A stretch of 64,000 nucleotides of DNA, taken from positions 4,340,001 to 4,404,000 of the forward strand of contig NC_057318.1 of the NCBI RefSeq assembly GCF_000687475.1. The letters are read 5' to 3'. Below are positions 1-11,222 of the stretch, piece by piece (position 1 is the stretch's first letter; the number at the start of each line of letters is the position of its first letter). The stretch is from Ustilaginoidea virens (Eukaryota > Ascomycota > Sordariomycetes > Hypocreales > Clavicipitaceae). The position numbers and the translations under genes were made by a program. Below the pieces are notes generated by a model. That model ran no database searches. It worked only from the letters and a program-made list of their open reading frames with translations, and was not told the DNA's origin.

Positions 1-179
1 GCCCATGGCGTCGCTTCTTCTCCCCAGCGTCGCTCTCTCTCCTCGCGCAATGCTGCTTGTCCTTTGAAGAATATGAAAACCCTGCCCTTTCCTCTTCCCG
101 AAAAAAGAAAAAGGAAAGGAAAGTCACCAGAGGAAGAAACCGCGCGATGCCTGATGAAAGCTCCTCCAGCATGCCGAAA

Positions 180-240
180 AAACCAAGCACCATCCCATCC
201 ATCCCATCCATCCCATCCCATCCCATCCCATCCCATCCCG
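180..240. repeat. CATCC/CATCCCATC microsatellite
   Basis: Tandem 5-nt and 9-nt units of the type CATCC and CATCCCATC lie just downstream of the stop codon of the Rap-type GTPase gene. It is a simple repeat in the presumed 3' UTR or terminator region, and no function is visible. Confidence 0.8.
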
Positions 241-253
241 CAAGACCACCAAC

Positions 254-1421
254 CTACAGAATGACGCATCTGGGGTTGTCTTTGTCTCGAAGTTTCAATC
301 GTCGTTTTTGCTTGCTTCCGCCGCGAAAAGCATCGAATTTGGACCCCTTTGCATCCGTCTCAATGGATGCCAGATAGTCGTCGTCTTTTCGAAGCATTTG
401 CCCGCACAGATCGAGGAACACTTCGTCAACGTTTGCTTCACAACGGGTTAGTCTGCTGCTCAGCACGTTTCAGATGAATGCTCGAGGGTGGCGCACTTCG
501 AGTTCTGGCACTAGACTCATAGTATGGTGCCCCCCAACGTTGTGCTATCGAAAACGCCTTGGCCCGCTTCACGACGCGGCTTTCTTCCAAATCTGACTTG
601 TTGCCAACGATGACCATGGGGATATTTTCGTCATCCTTGATGCGAATAATCTCTTCTCGCAGACCAGCCAGCTCGTTCAAGGAAGAAGGTGATGTGATGC
701 TGAAGACGAGAAGAAACCCTTGCCCAGTCTTCATGTACAGGTCTCTCATGGCGACTTTGGTCTGTTAGCTGATCAAAAGTGGGTGAGAGAAGCGGGCATC
801 AGCCAAGCTTACCGAATTGCTCTGTTCCTGCTGTATCCAGTCTACCAATTTTTTTTGGGGGAGCCGGTCAGCGCACAGTTCTCGGGCTGGGTCGAGGAAT
901 ACATGCCATGGCTCGGCACTCACATCTCCAAAACCACCTGGCGGCCCTGCCCAACCAAGCTTGTCAGTATTGTAACGAGTTGCCTTGCGGCCCAGCAAAC
1001 CACTCACATCTACTTGGACCTGTGTTCGATAGGAATCCTCGATTGTGGGATCGTAGCTTTCGATCCACTCGTTATGGACAAATTGCGCTACCACGGTGTG
1101 AGAAGCTTTGAAGCTTTGAAGCTTTGCCTCGGGGAGGCAGCCTTGAAACTCACCGGTCAAACAGCTTTTACCTACTCCACCTGCATGAAGCGGCTGGTGT
1201 GAGCGGAAGACATGTTCAAATCGAGGCAAGCTGGAAGGAACAAACCTGCGCCAAGAACTACCACATGAAGCTCACGACTGCAAGCGAGTGGAGAAAAAGA
1301 AAAACATCAGCATCACGTAAATCCACCCAGGTAGCGAACAGGAATAGGAGATTGGTAGCGGCCCCGATGAGAGAGTCTGTGTGTGGGCATACCTCGCGGG
1401 AACATGACTTCTCGGCGCCAT
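254..1421 (-). CDS. krev-1: Rap/Rsr1-type Ras-family small GTPase (Krev-1 homologue), eight exons
   Basis: This gene encodes a membrane-anchored Ras-family switch of the Rsr1/Bud1/Rap1 branch, which in fungi acts in cell polarity and hyphal growth. The P-loop GAGGVGKSCLTG, the effector loop YDPTIEDSYR, the switch II LDTAGAEQF, the guanine-binding NKSD and the SSAR motif are all readable. The C-terminus is basic and ends in the CaaX box CVIL; a terminal Leu is typical of geranylgeranylation. The start at 1421 gives MAPRSHVPASRELHVVVLGA, which matches fungal homologues. Seven introns are needed to keep the family alignment, making a protein of roughly 210 residues. Two of them (755-812 and 436-496) end in AAG, each about 10 nt after a CTAAC branch point; the CAG at the first overlaps the branch point. 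The family call is firm, but small shifts in exon edges are possible. Confidence 0.9.
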
Positions 1422-2262
1422 GGTTGATATGAAGAGGGACCCGCAGGGGGCTGATGGGCGCAGAGGCGAGGCGAGGCGTGAGCTGCAACGATAAAGTCTC
1501 GTGCCAAGTAGCGGATAGGACAGACAGGGCGTGGTGCTGGTGCTGGTGCTGGTGCTGGTGCTGGTGCGCTGAAGTGGTCTCACGCAAGCAAGTCGGATGG
1601 ATCAAACGCGACAGTTGCGAATATGGTAATGATGATGCGAAATGGGTTGCACGACCTCGTGGGAAATGGTAGCCTTGGTATGAATCGCAATGGCCCTGCG
1701 ACAGATGAGCCACAGGAGTCTAGGCAGGAGTCTCGACCAACCGATCGACTGGAACACTGGAATGCAGGCGGCACAGGCACAACACAACACAGCACAACAA
1801 CACGCAAAGCCGAGGGCCCGACTGGCGGGTGTTTGTGGGATTTCGGGGTCGGTGGAAGGGGTGCAGGGACGACAAATGACCAGGGCGGCGAGCGTCGATA
1901 TGGAGATTTCGTCTCGTCGTCGTCGTCGTTTCAGCAGGCAAGCAAAGCAAGGAATCGCGAGGCGGCAGGCGGCGGGCGGCCAGGACCGAGGAGGATGGAG
2001 CTCCAAGCCGATTGTTGCGGGGGAGCAGACGGGATCAGGTTCTGCTCGAGTTGAGCCGTCTCTCAACGTCTTGGTACTGGCGGTTGAGTACCTGGTAGTT
2101 GGGTGGTTAGACGGGCGGCAGGTGCCGAGGTGTTTTGGGCTGTGTTCGTGTCGCTTTTGTTCAAACTCGAGGGTTGCCAGTTCAGTCCAGTTCCAGTTCC
2201 AGTCCTCGACCCCCTTCCCCCCCGCCCCCGGGACACGATGCCTTTGGGGAGAGGAAAAAAGG

Positions 2263-2296
<34 letters not shown>

Positions 2297-3769
2297 CTCG
2301 ACTGCCACCCGACGAGTCGCCAGGGCTGACGGAGAGGCGATGATTTTGTCAACTCTGCTGATGATGGGACGGTTGCAGCGTACTCGGCCAACTGGGTGGC
2401 AAACAAGCCAAGTTTGAATGAAGAGCTGGTCTGGTGCAAATCTCTGGCGTCGTTTGGTCGGAGAGAAGGACAGCGAAGGGGGTCCAGTGAGAGTTTTCAG
2501 GACGAAGAAATTGTCTGGTTCGTTCCCATCCGCCAAGTCACTCGAGCGGTACGTACCGCCTGCAGAAGGCAACATTGGTACCTGGTCCCTGATGGTACTG
2601 CTGCACTGCTCCGTTCTATGCTTCGCAAGCTACGCGCTACATGCTGCTCCGTACCCGGCAGGTACCCCGTCAGAGCCGCGGTGGGGCACCATGTGGTGAA
2701 AGGGGGGAAGAAAGTGGGGGAAGTACAGACAAGTACAGACGTACTTGTCGGCACGCTAGCATTGCATGTAGGTAGGCCCCTAGGTACCTAGCCTAGTATA
2801 GGCACATACTCCGCAGTCCCGCAGTACGTGCGCCGTTAGGTGTGCTGTACTCCGTGCCTTGGGTACTCTACTCCGGAAGTACGTAACTCTTCACTTCTGT
2901 ACAGGGATTCTCGGGGGTTCGGGCCTGGAAGCCGACGCTGCCCTTTGACTCTAATGGCCCGGCCCCACCCACTCTCCATGGCAGGATGGCAGGTTGCACT
3001 TGCCGTGCGTGCGTCGGAAGCCCCCAAACCGGCATAGGCCATCGCGTCTTTGACCCTTTCTCGGCCGGACCGCGAATGGATTGTGGGACTGCGGGGCTGC
3101 TGGGCTTTTGAATGAAGTCAACGGAGTGAGTGCCTATGTACTACGCGGGCCCCCCGGATTTATTTCTCGTCTTGGTATGGTGGATAGTATGTCGTTTGGC
3201 ATGGGGCGGGTATGTTGCGGGTATGGGGCTGGCATGGATGGGGGTCTGGTTGGTTATTGCCATGTGCCGTACGGAAACAAATCTCCCTAGGCAAATCAAA
3301 TCAACCTTGACCTCGAATGCAACACAACAACCTTGATACCACGGCAAGATCCCGTCTCGTCCATGCCACACCACACCACGTACACGCAGGCATCTGGCCC
3401 GGCACGTGGAAAAAGAATAAAAGCCTGCTTTGTATCGACTATCGCTTCTCCCTCCATGCAACGCTTATAATCCATCCCCTCGTCCTCCCAGCCCTCTTCT
3501 CTTCTCTTTCTCGTCTCTGCTCTGATATCCATATCCATCTCCATCCTCCTCCCTGCCGCCTAGCTGCTCAAACTTGGAAATCGCAAACGGTCCATCTCAC
3601 CCATCCTTTGCACACATGCACCCAGAACCCCCCGGGTGGAACCGTCCCAAGGTGCTCACTCTCTTCTCCCTTCTGACCTCGGACATCATTTCCTCCTCCT
3701 CGTTTCTTCTTCCCGCCGTCTCCCAACATACCCCTCCCCGCCCCAGCTTGGTCATGCCCCGCCATCCAC
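1422..3769. other. Intergenic spacer between the Rap-type GTPase and EFR3
   Basis: About 2.3 kb without a supportable gene. It holds the upstream region of the minus-strand GTPase gene on the left and the 3' flank of EFR3 on the right. It contains a TGGTGC repeat (1537-1566), a 26-nt A run (about 2268-2293), and a patch rich in GGTACC, CCTAGG and TACTCCG words (about 2570-2880). Open frames here are made of low-complexity translations or lack family-like composition. Confidence 0.6.
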
Positions 3770-6700
3770 CTAATATGGCGGTTTCGCCGAGTTGCCCAAG
3801 CTTCCCTCCCCCCATCGGCTATCTATGCCTCTCAGAAGCTCCTGCAAGTCCATGCTTTTGCTACTTTCTTGGCGAAAGTGCATACATGTCGACTGGAAAC
3901 TCTCCCCTCCTACAGCATGACCGCTCCAGTTGCGCTTGGCGCCGGAAAACTCGCTCGGCTGCGTTCCGACTCTGCTCGACAGCGTGCTCAGGTTGGGCAG
4001 AGGTGGCACGGGTGGCACTTCATCGTTGTTGCCGCCATAAAAGGTTTGGGCAGCGCAGGATCCACCCTCGTGTGCGCTTGTGCTCGTGTTGGAACAGACT
4101 GGCCCCCGGACAGAGGCCGACGCCGAGACTGACCTCGCGAGAGCCTCCCCCACGCCGGCGGCGGTGGTGGGAGCCTCTGTCGAGGACGCGGCTGGGTTAA
4201 AGCTGGTGGTGTCGTCGGACATGCTATATTCGCAACTCGTCATGCTCTCGTCACTGCCGTCCTCAGCGCCCGCTATCCCGGCAGCACTCTCCCGGGACAC
4301 TCTGCCTGAGAGCACCGTCTTCAGCTGCTCCACAGATGCGACGACGCCCATCCTACTCGTCACCGAATCTGATGGCGGCAGTCTGCCAAACATGCTTGCG
4401 TTGCGCAGCTTGGACACCGGCGTCAGCCCACCACCGCCATGGGTTTGTACCGTTTGCGGCCGCGCGTTTTGCTGGCTTTCGATGGGCGAGCCAAACCAGA
4501 ACCCGTTGCTGCTCCCGTTCGGGCCTGCAGTACCCGTGTTGATGGTGAGGCGGTTCTCTCTCGTACCCGTAGTCCCCGCCTTGGACCCGCTCACAGACTC
4601 GGCCTTTCCGGCCGCCGTGATGGCAGCCAAGGCAGATTCCCTGCACCATTCCGACAGCATGTTTTCCCTGAACTGATGGGGGAGTTCTTCACGTTCGCAT
4701 TCGCGTTCACGTGCGCCGTCGCGAGTCGTCGGGATCGCGCCGGTATTGAAGCCTAGAACGGGCCCGTTTTGAGTCCGGTTCGGGGAGGCTGCAGGGCTCG
4801 TCGGAGGTGACAGATTCGTCTCTCGGTAGCTAGCGGCGATGCACTCGACCAACGACGACCGATCGTCAAAAGGCAAGATTTCCTCCGTCTCCAGAGAGCC
4901 GAGATTCCACTGCAGGTGTGGCCTGGCTACACCCGGTGGCCCGACTTGCATCGGGGTGGGGGCCGGGATGTGCACGCCTTGGACCCAGAAGCCCTTGTTC
5001 TTCCTCCTCGAGATTTCGTTGTAGATTGCCCGCCCAACCACTGATGCCTCAAAGTCGAATTTCTCAGCGAGAGCCCAGAAGTATCCGTGGCACAGTGAGG
5101 CGATGCGCACTTTGTGAATCGGCTGCTCCAGCACCTGGATGTCCTCCTGCAGCCGGTAAACCATGGGAATGCCGTACCGGGCTGCGTTGACACCCAGTTT
5201 GAACACGAGCTTGCTGAGCAGGCCATGGAGCAGTATCATGTCATTGTCGTAGTCCACAAACTGCAAGGCGCTGTCGTATATGGCAAGATGAAGAAGGGGT
5301 AGGAACTGGCAGCGGCGCGCTCTCTGCTGGCGCTCGCGATTGCAGGTGCTCGAGGCCACTCTCCTCGCGCCCGGAACCTCGCGGCCCGCCTTGCCGGGGC
5401 CCGGGCCCTGTGAGACGGTCAGGAAGTCGTCGGTGGCAATCAGATCCACGCGCGCCATTTCGCGGTCCAGCCACGTCGTCAAAGCGTCCACATAGGCTCT
5501 GCGTACGTCTCCGATGGGGTCACGCAGGAGCCACTGCGTACCCTCCCAAGCTTGAATCGGAACACGATTCCTGCTCAAGCCCATGTTGTTGTTGTTGTTG
5601 TTTTTGTTGTTGCTGTTGTTGCCCAGACCATTCTTGGGGCTCGCAGTCAACAGGATAGACTTGATGATCTTCAGAGCAGACTGTCGGCCGTTGGAATGGG
5701 AGAAGTAGGTTTCTTGCAAAGACTGACTGCGCGACAGGTCGGCTGCATATGGCGGTGCTGCAGTGCCTTCTGCGCCATGATGATCTTCTCCTCTTTCCGC
5801 AGCGGCGGCGGCGCCAGCCAGCGAGGCAATGCTGGTCGACCGGCTGTGCCGTATGCGGCCGAACAGCGCCGCAATCATGTCGGAAACCTGGTCGGCATAG
5901 TACACGTGGTTGGCGAGGTCGCTGGAGCAGCATTCGAGCCTCTCGAGGAGTTCAGCGCACTGCGACCGCGAAGGCGTCGTTTCTTGCTCGGTATCGGTCC
6001 GCTCATCGCTCTGGCTGCTGTCGTGACTAGAGCCTTTGTGCTGCAAGTGGAACAGCTTCTTAATCTGCCTGACGAGCCCGAGGAGAACGTCCATGACACT
6101 CAAGCCAATCAGGTTGACATCGGAGCGGAGGAGCGACTGCATCATGGCGGTGAAAGTCAAGTGTCGCTGCAAGCTTTCTTCCCGCATCGGCGTCTGGTTC
6201 AACACGTCCATGGTCGCCAGCAAGATGACGTATCTGTCCTGCACGGGGGCCCAGCGGGCAATGATGTCGTAGACTTTGATGGCCCAGCCCAAGTCGCTTC
6301 CCGAGGTTTTGTCGGTGGTGAGCAGTGTCTCTCCCTCGGCAACCCGCTTCGAGATGAACTTTAGCAGCGCGTTGGTAGCTCCGTATATCTGAGCCCTGTT
6401 AGGAATGACAAAGATGCTCTTCAAGCACTGTGTGGCAGAAACCCCCGTGTCCTCCTCGGCAAGGTTGTCAACATCTACCGCAGTGCCGGAGAGCGCTAGG
6501 GGATTCGTGTCGCCCGATGTTTCTGCCGCCTTCTCCGCGGCGATGCTCGAGCGACGGTGTAGGCGTTTGTCAGAAACGGGCTTGCCTTCCATCTGCACAC
6601 GCTCGAGCAAAGTATCGAAGATGCGGTCATCTGCGCTCCACATGTTTTCAAGAATCATTGGCACAATCACGTCGATCTGACGGCCAGATACGGAGGAGAG

Positions 6701-7458
6701 CGCGTCTGAGCCCGCCACGTGCTTGATGGCTTCCAGGCCAGCGTTTCTCCATCGGAACTGAAGAGGCTTGCTGACGGGTCCCTTTGCGGGTACGTGTCTG
6801 GTCGAGGCCAGTTGAGCGTAAGATTGCACAACAGACTGATACTGCTGCAGGTAGGCACTGTCGCCGAACAAGGACGAGAGGTCATGGTGTTGACAGAAAG
6901 CTTCAAAGGTAGGCAGCGACGACTCGACCATTGTGATATCGTCGGATCGAAGAATCAACTCGAGGACTTTGAGGACGCACGGCGCGATAAGGACAGCATC
7001 CTTTGGTGATTTTTCGACGATGGCGGCCAAGATGCCGAGTGTGACCTGGACATTCCTGATGGGGGGTTGGTCAGTCAATGCAGATATGCCTTCTCTCTCT
7101 CTCTCTCCCCGTCTCCCTCTGTCCCTCTCTCTTCGTTCTTTCGAGTTTGGAAAAAAAAAAAAAAAAAAAAAAAATATGGGGCAAGGAAAAGGGAAAGGAT
7201 CAGAAAGGTGTGAGATGGATACGCGTCGTGTCCAGCTACGTACCCAATCCGCATGCGCCAAACATCGTTTGCCGTCTTCTTCTCGAGGAACGCGCCAATC
7301 TTCTGAATCTTTGAGCGACGACTGGTAGCATAGAAGAGCAGATAGCTCAATTCGCTGCTGTTGGGAACCACGTCGACGGCTCCCTTTGAGGTTTTCGGGT
7401 AGCACTTGAGCACCAGGACCTGATGCTTAGGCCGGCACTTGTCCTGGATGGCGTTCAT
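3770..7458 (-). CDS. EFR3: EFR3-like plasma-membrane scaffold for PI 4-kinase
   Basis: Efr3 is a palmitoylated armadillo-like protein that anchors the Stt4/PI4KIIIalpha complex to the plasma membrane for PI4P synthesis. The N-terminus PKHQVLVLKCYPKTSKG, followed by SSELSYLLFYATSRRSKIQKIG, is the Efr3 signature. The long helical body is followed by a low-complexity Ser/Thr tail, and the protein ends with the filamentous-fungal motif MDLQELLRGIDSRWGEGS. Two exons (7458-7244 and 7055-3770) join as MRIG/NVQVTLG and give 1166 residues. The single 188-nt intron carries a run of about 24 A/T and a CT-rich tract, which would explain why a naive reading extends the second exon. Poly-Asn codons near 5585-5620 are a small length-variable insert. 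The identity is firm. Confidence 0.92.
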
Positions 7459-9889
7459 GGCGCCAAAGGGATACCCGGCTGGTTATAGCCGCCCCAGAGG
7501 GGGCGATGGGAGGAAGATGGCGAGATTCGCGGGATTCGCGGGAGTCGTGGGATCCGCGGAATTCGTGAGATTCGTGAGATTTGCGAGAGGGAGGGAGGTA
7601 AGTCGGTAGGGTAGGTAGGTAAGGTAGGTAGGTAGGTAGGTAGGTAGGTCGGTATGCGAACAAAACAAAAGGGGTACAGCTACTGAATGAGATCCACTGG
7701 AGTGAGGGAGGGAGCCAATGATTCTCGAGGAGTTCGAGGAGAGAACAATGCTGGAATAAAGTAGGGAAGGCGGAGAAGAAGAGGATGGCCGGCATCAAGG
7801 CGGACGAGGTTTTCGTTCAAGTTGAGTTGTCATGGATTCGTGGTTTGGCCACTTTTTCGGGTGACTGGACTTGGCCGAGTTCTTGTCAGAACCCAATGGT
7901 CCAGAACTTGGAAAGGTCGTGGACCAAGCAAGGGACATACCTAAGGTATAGCTAAATTGCCTCCTAGACTCCTAGAGGTACCAGACTGAAGGTACCTGCC
8001 TCCTACCTGGTACCTGAGGCACTTGGCAGGGCCTCGAACCGCGCTTTGGCTGTCCATCTCTGAACAACACCCCCCCCCCCCGGGGTTCCTTTTACGGGGG
8101 CAATGGCCAAAACAAAGTGTGGCTACTCCGGGCATCATATGTAGCCTGCGGACGTGTGGAACGCAGTTTGCTTTGTCTTTCTGTAAAGTATGCGCAGATT
8201 GGCAGGCAAGGGCACGGCAATACGGGTTTCAACCTGACACGCATCCATCTTGGACAAGACACATCAAACAAACAAACGGTGGGAGGTACCAGAGGTACCA
8301 GAGGAGGCACGGAGTACTGGGTCCCTGGTACTCGGGGCGTGCCCAAGGCGCTAAGCCTATTGAGGGCATCCTCGGAAGCGGAGGCGGGCTTTCTTATGAT
8401 GTCAGGCCGCCAAGACACCACGCTACCAAGGTTGCTGTGCTTTATGTACCTTACGTTTTATAGGTATAAAACGTACCTTCGGTACCTTGTCTTACTAAGG
8501 TACCTAAAGTAGGATGTAGGTACCTACCTTACCTTATGTACCTAATGTAAAACACTTGGAGAATTCAAGGATGCGACGACGCCATCGTCGCTCGAGCCCC
8601 TTGCTTTCTCCGCGTAGCGCAAGGTATGCTCGTTGCCATATGTCTCGTTTGCATGAATCGAATCATAACGGACGCGTCCAGGAATCCAGGTCCGAGAACG
8701 ACATGCGATAATGGGGTCGGGCCCAACCCGATCCCCCCCAACCCCCCCCCAACCCCACGTCTTGGCAGCTTCACATGCGCACAGATGCCTCCCCATCATC
8801 CATAATGAACCCCCCTCGAGTTGCTTCAACTTACCTCGGCGGACCTTCCGGACAGACAGCAGAACTGCGGCAGATCATGCCGCCCGTGCCCATGCCACCA
8901 TCTGCTGGACTCGACTACCGAGTAGACAACCCCCTCCTTAGCCCACCCAGCCAGCCTATCGGATCCTCGTTGCTCTTCTGGGATAGCTCCTTGATGTTCG
9001 GGGTCCATGATGATGGACCAGTAGCCACCGATGACAACCCTCCGCACGCATGGCCACGGAATCGACCTTGCTAGTGTTGTCACTCCTGAAATGGCACGTG
9101 GGCGGGCAGCAATACCTCGAATCAACGACGGCTGTCGTCTGTGGCAGCGAAGCACTTGACTGGTAAACGCCGATGTTGAGGAGCCGTGACGGCACATGGG
9201 GTAAGATAAAGTCCATCGGCTGTGATGGCCAAAGCTCGTCGACCACATGGCTGGGCGTACAGCCAAAAAGGTTTCCCGCATCGTCGACTGGATCAGCAGT
9301 GTCCGACAAAAACCTGGGCAACGCTTGTTATGTCGCATTGCAACGGGAATCCGGAGCAAACCTGAACAGGAGCGCAACGCCGGGCATGCTTTGTCTCTCC
9401 TGCCTTGGCCAGCAGTCCGCTGTCCGCAGTCCGCCCGTAGTCCGTAGTCCGTAGTCCGTAGTCCGTAGTCCGTAGTCCGTAGTCCGTAGTCCGTCGTTCG
9501 TACATACATAGGATCGCGGGTCTGGCATTGTATTGGGGCGGATTCTGTTCTTCCTCTGCCATGACCTCTCACCTCAGGTACGGGGAGTTTCCCTGACCTG
9601 ACCAATAACAGATATCCGTAGCCGTAGATACCTCTAACAAATGTCCGTCCGTACCACTTTCCCGGCAACCCCTCCTGCATGCACCTTGCACCTGCCGGCC
9701 ACCTGCCAGCCACCTGCCGGCCACCTGCCGGCCACCTGCCAGGCTCCTCCAGCACAATCATCCGCGCCTCCTCGCCCACCTGGATCTGACGATCCCATCA
9801 CCCGCCACCAAAACGTCTTCGCAACAAAACACCAGATCACACATCCAAGCACACCCAACTAGTCCGCATCCTCCGTACAAATCCCAAAT
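7459..9889. other. Intergenic spacer: divergent promoter of EFR3 and the NIF3-like gene, with repeats
   Basis: This 2.4 kb spacer holds degenerate 9-nt repeats of the CGCGGGATT type (7520-7585), a GGTA/GGTAG run (7600-7652), runs of GGTACC and CCTAC words (7935-8020, 8285-8335, 8460-8545), a heptamer array (9427-9492) and CCGGCCACCTG repeats (9690-9740). Open frames of up to 317 codons run through the heptamer array and its surroundings, but their peptide composition is not that of a conserved family, so I do not call a gene. Confidence 0.6.
9427..9492. repeat. Heptamer tandem array, unit GTCCGTA
   Basis: About nine near-perfect copies of a 7-nt unit (TAGTCCG in one phase) stand in the spacer. 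The unit resembles the dispersed TACTCCGTA word found throughout the window's spacers. On the reverse strand it creates an artificial TTDYGLR peptide repeat. Confidence 0.9.
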
Positions 9890-10400
9890 ATGGCCGCCGC
9901 CCTCCGCTACAGCCTCGTCTTTTACGCACCCCCCTCCGCCGTCGCCGCCTGCAAGGCTGCCGTCTTCAACGCCGGCGCGGGACGATACCCCGGCCCTGGA
10001 CACTACACCGAGTGCTGCTGGATGGCCTTCGGGACGGGCCAGTTCCGCCCGGGAGGCACGGCCAACCCTCACTTCGGCACCCCCGGCGTCCTCGAGCAGA
10101 CGCCCGAGGTGCGTGTCGAGACGCTCTGTCTCGGGGCCCATGTCGCCAGGGCGGCTGTCGCCGCGCTGAAAGAGTGCGTTTCTTTTTCTTTTTCTTTTTC
10201 TTTTTTTTTTCCTCCCTCACCCTGCCTGCCCTGCGCCTGAAGCATCTGGCGCACCCGGGCCCCTGGTGCATGCATGCAAGTCATGGCTGACTGAAACAAC
10301 AACCCCTTCTGTCATGGATGATGGGGCATGGCGCAAACTTAAAAGAGCACATCCGTACGAGGAGCCTGCCTACCAGGTGTACAAGGTGGAGGAGTTTTGA
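9890..10400 (+). CDS. Small stand-alone NIF3/YqfO PII-like domain protein
   Basis: This 112-residue protein corresponds to the PII/CutA-like insert domain of NIF3-family proteins (YqfO), without the dinuclear-metal NIF3 core. Recognisable elements are the N-terminal beta strand YSLVFYAPPSAVAACKAAVF, then GAGRY, a central GTGQFRPGGTANPHFGTPG loop, VRVETLC and the C-terminal AHPYEEPAYQVYK. Exon 1 (9890-10173) and exon 2 (10346-10400) join through an intron that ends in AAAAG. This restores the family's AHPYEEPAY motif and an in-frame stop. Fungal relatives of this size exist but their biochemical role is unknown to me; a trimeric regulatory or metal-binding fold is the family expectation. Confidence 0.85.
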
Positions 10401-10859
10401 ATCCACTCCCTGTCTCTGCAAAGATCGACGACCCCCGTCGCTGCTGCAGGATGTTGCTCACGTTCCAACTACCACCACCACCACTGCTGCTGCGTCTACT
10501 ACTACCGTGGAAATGCTACTCAATGTTGTCGTCACATGGCACTTGTTGGCTTCGTTTCTTCATGTGCTGTCGAGTCTTGTTCCCCCTCGCTTCAAGGGCC
10601 CAAAGCACGCAAAAATAACAGAGACGGGAAAGAAACATCATAAAGGAACAATTGAAAAAGAAATGAAAACAAAAACAAACGTACGTGAAAAGCACTAGAT
10701 TAGGAGGTACCTGCATGTGACAAAACGTACTGTCCGTCACCCCTTTCCACCTGCAAAGTTCATCTGCAAAGTAACCATGCAGGCTGGACCCGTCATTCTC
10801 CTCAGCATAGGCTCTAATCATCAACGCATGAATACCGTCAACGCCAACGTCCCCGCCTT
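10401..10859. other. Convergent 3' spacer between the NIF3-like gene and SEC21
   Basis: The two genes point toward each other, so this 460 nt should hold both 3' UTRs and terminators. It is A/T-richer than its surroundings, with A-rich stretches near 10605-10680. I see no gene or RNA in it. Confidence 0.6.
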
Positions 10860-11158
10860 TTAAGCCACGGATGCAATAACTAGTGAAGCAATATTTTCTT
10901 CCTCGCTTCTCACCGTCATCTTCGTCGTCACTCCTGATTTCGAAGAGAATGCCATTCTCACCATTGCCACGACTCTGCCGCCGAGCACAGTCTTGCCCAA
11001 AAGCTTGAGCGTGTGTGTGCTCTGGTTGATGGGAACGTCTGTGCCCTCCAGAGGCTGCAGCGAGAGAGCCTTGGCCAGCTGTTCCGTGGCGTCTGCGATT
11101 TCGTCCTGGTCAGCCTTTTCTTTTCCGCAGCCTAAACGATGGCACATATGTATATGAA

Positions 11159-11222
<64 letters not shown>

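Noticed and set aside
1690..2343. 217-codon plus-strand frame upstream of the GTPase gene
   Set aside because: It ends in a poly-Lys run from a poly(A) tract and has no family-like segment.
4150..4676. Plus-strand frames opposite the EFR3 C-terminus
   Set aside because: Antisense shadow of the Ser/Thr-rich tail of EFR3.
5552..6364. 270-codon plus-strand frame inside EFR3
   Set aside because: Shadow of EFR3. The minus strand has the family signature and a consistent splice structure.
8826..9779. 317-codon minus-strand frame in the spacer before the NIF3-like gene
   Set aside because: It runs through a 7-nt array (TTDYGLR repeats) and an ACCTGCC repeat, and no part resembles a conserved protein.
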